The translations under genes and the position numbers were made by a program. The notes beneath the pieces were generated by a model. That model did not search any database. It was given only the letters and a program-made list of their open reading frames with translations, and was not told where the DNA came from. This document shows positions 57,940-64,000 of a DNA stretch of 64,000 bases, in pieces; positions within the stretch are counted from its first letter, which is position 1; each line of letters opens with the position of its first letter. The stretch is from Peptococcaceae bacterium. GTDB lineage: Bacteria; Bacillota; Dehalobacteriia; UBA4068; JAAVYR01. Location of the stretch: contig JAAVYR010000007.1 of the NCBI GenBank assembly GCA_022791255.1, forward strand, positions 62,001 to 126,000, in the 5' to 3' direction.

Positions 57940-58077
57940 GATAGAAAATCCTCCTTTTGGGGTGTTCCCTTAATCTTTTACAGCGGATATTTTCCTGAAA
58001 TGTGTAAATTAAGAGCAATTATAGCAGAATTTTTTTAGAGAAACAATAAAAAATAATCAAGATGTAGAAATTTTTCG

Positions 58078-58105
58078 TTGCGAAAATCTGCTGATGTAGT
58101 ATAAT
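58078..58105 (+). promoter_or_regulatory. Promoter for the TrpX-like ABC operon
   Basis: TTGCGA (58078-58083), 16 bases, TATAAT (58100-58105), giving a ~95-base leader. No riboswitch or T-box was recognised in the leader. Confidence 0.6.
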
Positions 58106-58208
58106 GCAAGTGTATAGATAAATTTCAGCATAAGTTATGGTGCTGGGATGCTCTATAAAGAAAAAATGTTAAAACAGGTAAAACGGAAGAAAGAAGGAAG
58201 GATTTAAC

Positions 58209-59219
58209 ATGAAGACAAAAAAACTCTTAACCATGCTTCTTGCTGGTACCATGATGGTAGGAATGTTAGCTGGCTGTGGTAATGGTGACGCTGACAAAAA
58301 GCAGGATGATACCCAGGGTGGGGAAAATGAAAAAGTTTATACCATTGGGATTTTACAACAATTAGAACACCCAGCTTTAGATGAAGCAACCAGAGGCTTC
58401 AAAGAAGGGGCTATCGCAAAATTTGGTGAAGCTAATGTAAAATTTGATGTAAAAAATGGTCAAAATGAACAAGCAAACTGTGCAACTATCGCCAATAGCT
58501 TTGTTTCTTCTAATGTTGACTTGATTTTAGCAAATGCTACTACTGCACTGCAGTCTTCTGCAGCTGCTACCAATACTATCCCGATTTTAGGGACATCTAT
58601 TACGGACTATGCTACAGCATTAGATATTAAGGATTGGACCGGGGCTACTGGCACTAATATTTCCGGTACCAGTGACTTGGCTCCTATTAACGAACAGGAA
58701 GCAGTTTTGAAAGAGTTGTTCCCAGAAGTGAAAAAAGTAGGTATCGTATATTGCTCTGGGGAACCAAACTCTAAATACCAAGCAGACCTCTTTAAATTAG
58801 CCCTTGACCAAGATGGTATTGCTTATGCAGAGTTTACTGCTGCAGACTCTAATGAAATCCAATCTGTAGTAACAGCTGCTATTGCTGATTGTGATGTGCT
58901 TTATATTCCTACTGATAACACCATGGCAGACGCTACGGAAATCATCAACAATATCTGCGAACCTGCAAAAGTTCCGATTATTGCCGGGGAAGAAAATATC
59001 TGTCGTGGTTGTGGTGTAGCTACCCTTTCCATCAGCTACTATGATATTGGTTATAAAGCTGGGGAAATGGCTTATGATGTATTGGTAAATGGAGCAGATA
59101 TCAGCACCATGAATATCGAATATGCACCAACTGTAACCAAAAAATACAATGCAAAACTTTGTGACTCTTTAGGCGTTACTGTTCCAGAAGGTTATGAACC
59201 AATCGCTGACGCTGAATAG
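58209..59219 (+). CDS. ABC transporter substrate-binding lipoprotein (TrpX/ABC_sub_bind type)
   Basis: 336 aa. Lipoprotein signal with lipobox LAGC (Cys ~22), a Gly/Asp/Gln linker, then the ABC_sub_bind fold: IGILQQLEHPALDEATRGFKEG, NCATIANSFVSSNVDLILANATTALQ, PILGTSITD, VGIVYCSGEPNS, LYIPTDNTMAD, ISYYDIGYKAGEMAYDVL. It is the first of a three-gene importer. The TrpX group of this family binds tryptophan, but the ligand here cannot be fixed by eye. Confidence 0.93.
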   Translation: MKTKKLLTMLLAGTMMVGMLAGCGNGDADKKQDDTQGGENEKVYTIGILQQLEHPALDEATRGFKEGAIAKFGEANVKFDVKNGQNEQANCATIANSFVSSNVDLILANATTALQSSAAATNTIPILGTSITDYATALDIKDWTGATGTNISGTSDLAPINEQEAVLKELFPEVKKVGIVYCSGEPNSKYQADLFKLALDQDGIAYAEFTAADSNEIQSVVTAAIADCDVLYIPTDNTMADATEIINNICEPAKVPIIAGEENICRGCGVATLSISYYDIGYKAGEMAYDVLVNGADISTMNIEYAPTVTKKYNAKLCDSLGVTVPEGYEPIADAE

Positions 59220-59253
59220 GCGAAACGGTATTTAAATAATCAAAACAACAAGT

Positions 59254-59340
59254 AAAGGTTCTTCGGAGCGTATGCTCCTCAGGATGACAAATGGCAGGTG
59301 TTTTCGGTCTTGTCCTTCTGAGCAAAGGCGGGGAACCTTT
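59254..59340. repeat. Interspersed repeat copy 5 with inverted ends
   Basis: AAAGGTTC at the left and GAACCTTT at the right are exact reverse complements. Inside are TTCTTCGGAGCGTATGCTCCTCAGGATGACAAATGG and, near the right end, TTGTCCTTCTGAG, a mismatched inverse of CTCAGGATGACAA. It lies between the binding-protein and permease genes, where a foldback structure may set their expression ratio. Confidence 0.75.
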
Positions 59341-59374
59341 TCTTATAAGCTAAGTAAAGGATTGGTTTTTAGGT

Positions 59375-60331
59375 ATGCTATTAGAATATTTTGCATCATT
59401 AGACCCGATGGCATTGGTACGGGCGTTGCCTGGTAGCGTGGCCCAAGGGTTAATATGGGGTGTGATGGCGTTAGGTGTTTTCATCACGTTCCGTTTATTA
59501 GATTTTGCAGATTTGACGGTAGATGGTTCGCTAGCTACTGGCGGGGCTGTGGCTGTTATGCTTATTCGTGGCGGTATGCATCCGGTAAATGCATTGATTT
59601 TTGCTTTCCTTGCTGGCATGCTTGCCGGGCTGATTACGGGGTTATTGCATACGGCATTGGGTATTCCTGGCATCCTTGCCAGCATTTTGACGCAGATTTC
59701 CTTATACTCTGTAAACTTGGGAATTATGGGAAAATCTAACCAAGGTATCAATGTGGACCAATATCCATTGGTAGCGTCGTTGCGTTATGTAACAGGGGAT
59801 GCGGCGACTAGAGCTAGTTTTTTTTCTTTTCTAATTCTTGGGTCCCTTATTTTGATAGCCATTCTTTATTGGTTCTTTGGCACGGAGTTGGGGGCGGCTA
59901 TCCGCACTACCGGGTGCAATCTCCACATGTCTCGTGCTCAAGGTATTAACACCAACAAGATGAAAGTATTGGCACTGATGATTTCCAATGGTTTGGTAGG
60001 GCTTTCCGGTGGGATTTATGCCCAATATCAAGGTTCTGCAGATGTGAATATGGGGCGGGGCGCTATCGTCATTGGTCTTGCGGCGGTCATTATCGGTGAA
60101 GTGCTCTTTGCTCGGTTCTGTGCAGGGAAAAAACTATCCTTTGCTTATACCATGATGTCTGTTGCCATTGGCGCTATTTTATATTACATGGTGATTACGG
60201 TTGTTCTTTGGCTGAAGATGCCTTCTGACTATATGAAGTTATTCTCCGCTATGGTAGTAGCTGCATTTCTTTCTGTGCCTTACTTAAAAAGCAAGTATGG
60301 CAGGAAGCGGAAAGGAGCGGTGGTCAAATGA
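59375..60331 (+). CDS. ABC transporter permease (TrpY-like, branched-chain permease type)
   Basis: 318 aa, about 8-9 spans. GLIWGVMALGVFITFRLLDFADLTVDGSLATGGAVAV and LIFAFLAGMLAGLITGLLHTALGIPGILASILTQISLYSVNL are typical of this permease group. ATG start has only a weak site (AGG). The stop overlaps the next gene (ATGA). Confidence 0.92.
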   Translation: MLLEYFASLDPMALVRALPGSVAQGLIWGVMALGVFITFRLLDFADLTVDGSLATGGAVAVMLIRGGMHPVNALIFAFLAGMLAGLITGLLHTALGIPGILASILTQISLYSVNLGIMGKSNQGINVDQYPLVASLRYVTGDAATRASFFSFLILGSLILIAILYWFFGTELGAAIRTTGCNLHMSRAQGINTNKMKVLALMISNGLVGLSGGIYAQYQGSADVNMGRGAIVIGLAAVIIGEVLFARFCAGKKLSFAYTMMSVAIGAILYYMVITVVLWLKMPSDYMKLFSAMVVAAFLSVPYLKSKYGRKRKGAVVK

Positions 60332-61131
60332 GCTATATGTTAGAAATCAAAGATGTTCACAAAACCTTTAATCCTGGGACCATTAATCAGAAAATCGCTT
60401 TAAACGGTGTGAATTTGCAACTGGATGAAGGAGACTTTGTTACCATCATTGGTGGTAATGGGGCAGGGAAATCTACCACCCTCAATGCCATCGCTGGCGT
60501 ATGGGAAGTGGACTCTGGGAGCATTGTCATTGATGGTGTAGATGTGACCAAGCTTCCCGAGCATAAGCGGGCAAAGTATCTAGGTAGGGTGTTCCAAGAC
60601 CCCATGAATGGTACGGCGGCTACCATGTCCATCGATGAAAACATGGCCATTGCTGCAAGGCGGGGAAAAAGCCGCACACTGCGCTGGGGCATTAGCAAGC
60701 AAGAGCGGGAGCAATACCATGCGTTGCTTTCTACGCTTGATTTAGGGTTAGAGTCTCGCATGAGTGCAAAGGTAGGGCTCCTTTCTGGTGGTCAGCGGCA
60801 GGCCATTACCCTGCTGATGGCTACTATCCAAAAACCGAAGCTGTTGCTCTTAGACGAACATACAGCGGCATTAGACCCAAAGACTGCGGCTAAAGTATTA
60901 GCGTTATCTGATAAAATCATTGAAGAAAACCATTTAACTGCTATGATGGTGACCCACAACATGAAGGACGCTATTGTCCATGGTAATCGTCTCATTATGA
61001 TGCATGAAGGTCGGATTATCTATGATGTACGCGGTGAAGAAAAGCAAAACTTGACAGTCTCAGACCTTTTGGCGAAATTTGATGAGGCTAGCGGTGGTGA
61101 ATTTGCCAATGACCGCATGTTATTTGTATAA
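60328..61131 (+). CDS. ABC transporter ATP-binding protein (TrpZ-like)
   Basis: 267 aa. Walker A GGNGAGKST, Q-loop RVFQDP, signature LSGGQRQA, Walker B LLLLDEHTAALDP, switch MMVTHNMKDA. Translationally coupled to the permease. Completes the importer 58209-61131. Confidence 0.95.
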   Translation: MSYMLEIKDVHKTFNPGTINQKIALNGVNLQLDEGDFVTIIGGNGAGKSTTLNAIAGVWEVDSGSIVIDGVDVTKLPEHKRAKYLGRVFQDPMNGTAATMSIDENMAIAARRGKSRTLRWGISKQEREQYHALLSTLDLGLESRMSAKVGLLSGGQRQAITLLMATIQKPKLLLLDEHTAALDPKTAAKVLALSDKIIEENHLTAMMVTHNMKDAIVHGNRLIMMHEGRIIYDVRGEEKQNLTVSDLLAKFDEASGGEFANDRMLFV

Positions 61132-61201
61132 CTAAAAACACTTGTATCATTATGATTTGTTTTACTGGGGCTGTATATTGCAATTTAGGAGGGTTTCGGG
61201 A

Positions 61202-63565
61202 ATGAAACGAAAATTAACAAAATACCTAAGTGTGCTTTTGGCGGTATGTCTGATTACTGTCATTACACCGATTACAGCTTCGGCAATGCAGGTTTTTGTA
61301 AAAACGCTGACAGGAAAGCATATTACATTGGAAGTGGAGCCGACAGACCGAATTGAAGATATAAAAGCAAAAATTCAGGATAAAGAAGGCGTGCCTCCTG
61401 ATCAACAGCGGTTGGTTTTTTCAGGCAAACAGCTTGAGGACGGCAATACGCTTCAGGATTACAGTATTCAAAAGGATAGCACAATACATTTGGTTTTGCG
61501 CCAAAACGTATCTATAAAATTAGGCGATTATGTACAGATGGGCACCTATGATACAGACGGCGACGGTACAGCTGAACCTATTTTGTGGCGGTGCGTTGCG
61601 TTTGAGAAAGCAACGCGTCAGGCAGACGGTTCTCTTAAGATTGACTCGACGGTGACCAATAATGCATATCAGGCAGTGGGAGATGCAGAAGGGGATACTG
61701 GATATCTTCCGCTTATGCTTGCAGACTCTTTAATATGCAAAAAAGAATTTGACGCAAATGGCGAAGGCACCAATGGTTCACACGGTAGAGATACCGAGAT
61801 CAGAAAAAATGATGGTTCAAACTATTGGGGCGATAGCAATCTCCGTGATTGGCTTAATTCCTCTAAAAAAGCAGGAAGTATCGTTTGGTCTTGCGGTAAT
61901 GCCCCGTCTTATGCAAACGAAGCCGGCTTTTTAACGAACTTTACTGCTGCGGAAAAGGCGGCAATGCAAACTGTCCTACAGAAAACGACTCTGACAAAAG
62001 CGGATATTGGGCTTACGGACAAAACAGGCTCGGAACTATATGAGCCAGAACAAGAGATTGCTATTGTTGTGCAAAATTACAGCACAGCGTATTCCCAGTG
62101 GTTTACGGATACCATGTTTCTTATGGATACCCAGCAACTATACAATGTGTATGTCAATGACGCTGCTCTTGGTGGTGGGGACTACTATTATAGTGACGAC
62201 AACTCCGGCGACTTGTTGCGCACACCGTTTTATTATACAGGGGCTCCTTCCCGGTATGCATATTGGAACATTATGGTGATAGCGTATGCAGATATAGCAG
62301 ATGGTACGCCTATTTTGTACCCCACTGGTCCTTTCAATGATGGGCGCGGTGTACGTCCTGCGTACTATCTTAATCCTCAAACGGAGTTAAGTGGAAAAGG
62401 GACAAAAGCAGAACCATATGTAGTAATGCCAGGGCACACCCATAGGCTGAAGCACTATGAGGCTATTGCAGCAACGTGCACCACAAGTGGGAACAGTGAA
62501 TATTGGCAATGTTTAGACTGTGATAAGCTATTCTCCGATGGGGCTGGAACAGTGGAAATAGACGCTGTTCCCGCAATCGCTGCAAAGGAACACCACTACG
62601 GTAAGTGGGCATTAACTTCCAGTGGAACAACGACAATGGTTGTTAGAACTTGTGAAAACGATAACAAACATCAGGAAAAGCGAAACGCGGAAATTCAGCT
62701 TATCATACCGAAGCCATATATATACAATGGCGAGGAATGTAAACCAAATGTGACTGTGAAGGTTTTTCATGGCAGCGAAGAACTTGTACTTACAGAAAAT
62801 ATCGATTATGCGCTCAGTTATGAAAACAATATCAATATCGGTACGGCAACAGTTAAGATTACCGGTATGGGCGATTACAGTGGAGCGGTAGTAAGAAAGT
62901 TCAGCATTCGTGGCAAAACCCTTGCTGCAATCGGTGGGGGAACTGATGAACCGGCGCAAGAAACAATCGTTGCGCCTGAAGTAACGCAGCACCAAGCCTA
63001 TATTGTAGGCTATGCAGATAACAAGTTTATTCCCGATGGCAATATGACAAGAGCGGAAGCGTCTGCGATATTTGCACGTCTTACGGATGGCTTTGATAAA
63101 GACGCCAGCTATGCAACATCTTTTGCCGATGTTGACAGCTCACTATGGTATGGGGATTATATTGGCTTTGTAGAAGGGCAAAATATTATAACAGGCTATG
63201 AGGATGGAACCTTTCACCCTGAAAATAATGTTACTCGTGCAGAATTTGCAACGATGATTATGCGTTTTATAAAATTAAGTGAGGCTACAGATAAGGATAC
63301 ACTATTTGTTGATATCAGCGGTCATTGGGCTCAGAAGCAAATTACAGCTTGTTATTATGAAAAATACATAAAGGGATATGCAAATAACTTGTTCCGTCCG
63401 GATGATTATATCACTCGCGCTGAAGTGGTGACGATTATCAATCGTGTGCTCGATAGAAAGGATATGAAAAATACCCAAAATCCTTTTACGGATGTAACGA
63501 CAGGTCATTGGGCATATAAGGATATTCTTGAAGCGGCGGTTACCCATGATGTAGAAAATAACTGA
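61202..63565 (+). CDS. Secreted surface protein: signal peptide, ubiquitin domain, DUF6273-like region, SLH repeats
   Basis: 787 aa. ATG 61202 has AGGAGG 8 bases upstream; the frame is open to 61142, but that extension is not needed. Residues 1-28 are a signal peptide ending A-S-A. Residues 29-100 are a ubiquitin domain (58 of 72 identical to human ubiquitin as I recall it). All seven lysines (K6, K11, K27, K29, K33, K48, K63) and L8/V44/H68/V70 are kept, but Q-N-V-S replaces the C-terminal L-R-G-G. Residues ~103-409 resemble DUF6273 ([28 protein letters not shown]), ~410-490 a His/Cys linker module ([25 protein letters not shown]), ~500-575 a beta-rich module ([12 protein letters not shown]...[15 protein letters not shown]). 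From ~592 there are three SLH repeats, each with TRAE. Predicted wall-attached by SLH. It follows the ABC importer by 70 bases and may share its transcript. Confidence 0.93.
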   Translation: MKRKLTKYLSVLLAVCLITVITPITASAMQVFVKTLTGKHITLEVEPTDRIEDIKAKIQDKEGVPPDQQRLVFSGKQLEDGNTLQDYSIQKDSTIHLVLRQNVSIKLGDYVQMGTYDTDGDGTAEPILWRCVAFEKATRQADGSLKIDSTVTNNAYQAVGDAEGDTGYLPLMLADSLICKKEFDANGEGTNGSHGRDTEIRKNDGSNYWGDSNLRDWLNSSKKAGSIVWSCGNAPSYANEAGFLTNFTAAEKAAMQTVLQKTTLTKADIGLTDKTGSELYEPEQEIAIVVQNYSTAYSQWFTDTMFLMDTQQLYNVYVNDAALGGGDYYYSDDNSGDLLRTPFYYTGAPSRYAYWNIMVIAYADIADGTPILYPTGPFNDGRGVRPAYYLNPQTELSGKGTKAEPYVVMPGHTHRLKHYEAIAATCTTSGNSEYWQCLDCDKLFSDGAGTVEIDAVPAIAAKEHHYGKWALTSSGTTTMVVRTCENDNKHQEKRNAEIQLIIPKPYIYNGEECKPNVTVKVFHGSEELVLTENIDYALSYENNINIGTATVKITGMGDYSGAVVRKFSIRGKTLAAIGGGTDEPAQETIVAPEVTQHQAYIVGYADNKFIPDGNMTRAEASAIFARLTDGFDKDASYATSFADVDSSLWYGDYIGFVEGQNIITGYEDGTFHPENNVTRAEFATMIMRFIKLSEATDKDTLFVDISGHWAQKQITACYYEKYIKGYANNLFRPDDYITRAEVVTIINRVLDRKDMKNTQNPFTDVTTGHWAYKDILEAAVTHDVENN
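61286..61501 (+). other. Ubiquitin domain coding segment
   Basis: Codons for ubiquitin positions 1-72 lie exactly here, starting with ATG (Met1) directly after the signal-peptidase site. Differences from human ubiquitin are at 3, 12, 20, 22, 25, 26, 36, 44, 46, 54, 57, 60, 64 and 67, mostly conservative. Confidence 0.93.
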
Positions 63566-63634
63566 GTTCTTTTTTCAAAAGCAAGTGTTTGTTTGGTCTG
63601 TAAACCTTGAAGGTTGTGCTAAGGAGTGTTTTTT

Positions 63635-64000
63635 ATGGATATGAAGGAAGCAATGTTTCAAAGACACACTGTGCGAAAATACATAGACCGTCCTATTCCT
63701 CGGGATTTGGTGGCAGATATTGCAGCGCGTTTACAGCAGCATAACGAAGCATATGGCCTTAATATGCAGCTGATAACAGAAAATAATGATGCCTTTAATG
63801 CTGTGCTTAAGTTGGTGTTAGCCAAAGGTGTTCATAACTACATTATCCTTGCTGGGCCGGATACTGCAGATTTAGGAGAAAAAATAGGATATTCTGGTGC
63901 AGATATGATGCTCTATGTCCAGACGCTGGGGTTAAATACCTGGTGGGTTGGGGGAACCTTTAGCCGTAAAGGCGTAGAAAAACATGCTGATTTACCTGAT
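63635..64000 (+). CDS. Nitroreductase family protein (3' truncated by window edge)
   Basis: First 122 residues, open to the last base. MFQRHTVRKYIDRPIPRDLVADI is the FMN-binding RxSxRxF-like start of nitroreductases; HNYIILAGP and IGYSGADMMLYVQTLGLNTWWVGG match the middle of the fold. AAGGAGTG precedes the ATG. Oxidoreductase of unknown substrate. Confidence 0.9.
   Translation, partial: MDMKEAMFQRHTVRKYIDRPIPRDLVADIAARLQQHNEAYGLNMQLITENNDAFNAVLKLVLAKGVHNYIILAGPDTADLGEKIGYSGADMMLYVQTLGLNTWWVGGTFSRKGVEKHADLPD

Noticed and set aside
58106-58208. T-box or tryptophan attenuator in the leader of the TrpX-like operon
   Set aside because: No T-box sequence, Trp-codon leader peptide or terminator hairpin is visible.
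61142-61201. N-terminal extension of the ubiquitin-SLH frame to 61142
   Set aside because: The extension is not signal-like and bypasses the AGGAGG placed ideally for ATG 61202.
61286-61501. Ubiquitin segment as eukaryotic contamination or assembly chimera
   Set aside because: It is in frame with a bacterial signal peptide upstream and DUF6273/SLH downstream, with no intron or polyubiquitin repeat, and diverges from animal ubiquitin at 14 positions. Read-level proof is still not available to me.

Overview
This window looks like a chromosomal segment of a low-to-mid GC Bacillota (Firmicutes). The grounds are the core order topA-trmFO-xerC-hslV-hslU-rpsB-tsf-pyrH-frr-uppS-cdsA-dxr-rseP-ispG-proS-(polC locus), the presence of recA-recX-rny-ymdB-spoVS, strong AGGAGG ribosome sites, a Gram-positive type SOS box in front of recA, and an S-layer-homology (SLH) surface protein. 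I cannot fix the class from sequence alone; Negativicutes or a Clostridia relative would fit. No rRNA, tRNA, CRISPR array, prophage or insertion sequence was recognised.

Layout. 1-12,700 is housekeeping: the 3' part of a D-Ala-D-Ala ligase, dprA, topA, trmFO, xerC, hslVU, rpsB, tsf, pyrH, frr and a small 2[4Fe-4S] ferredoxin. 12,900-18,160 is an export/efflux block: an MacB-like ABC ATPase with its FtsX-type permease, then a MarR regulator and MATE pump under a promoter flanked by matching operator palindromes. 18,250-29,750 carries the isoprenoid/lipid run uppS-cdsA-(AI-2E family)-dxr-rseP-ispG-proS, followed by a gene at the polC position that looks like a catalytically dead PolC. 29,790-45,450 has a gamma-carbonic-anhydrase-like protein, recA-recX, rny, ymdB, spoVS, a dipeptidase, a PHP phosphoesterase, guaB with a structured leader, an LCP protein, radC and an intact dnaE. 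45,500-52,780 is an accessory block of short, mostly unrecognised genes, plus a membrane-anchored acetolactate decarboxylase, an Amidase_6 protein and two tandem copper-amine-oxidase-N-like secreted proteins. 52,845-57,940 has sstT, a DEAD-box helicase, a DUF445 protein and a PTS_EIIC_2 membrane protein. 58,200-64,000 has a TrpXYZ-like ABC importer, a secreted ubiquitin-SLH protein and the start of a nitroreductase.

The most remarkable gene is at 61,202-63,565. It encodes a signal peptide, then a domain about 81% identical to eukaryotic ubiquitin over 72 residues, then a DUF6273-like region and SLH repeats. The predicted signal-peptidase site would leave ubiquitin Met1 as the N-terminus of the mature surface protein. 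All seven ubiquitin lysines are kept, but the C-terminal Gly-Gly is absent.

The second is the PolC-like protein at 26,410-29,748. It aligns to PolC along its length and keeps a QTSLF clamp-type C-terminus, but lacks the exonuclease, the PHP metal ligands and the polymerase catalytic motifs. The intact DnaE (42,069-45,452) is the only functional replicative polymerase seen here.

A family of short interspersed repeats (TTCTTCGCT...CAGAATGACA) occurs in five intergenic gaps.
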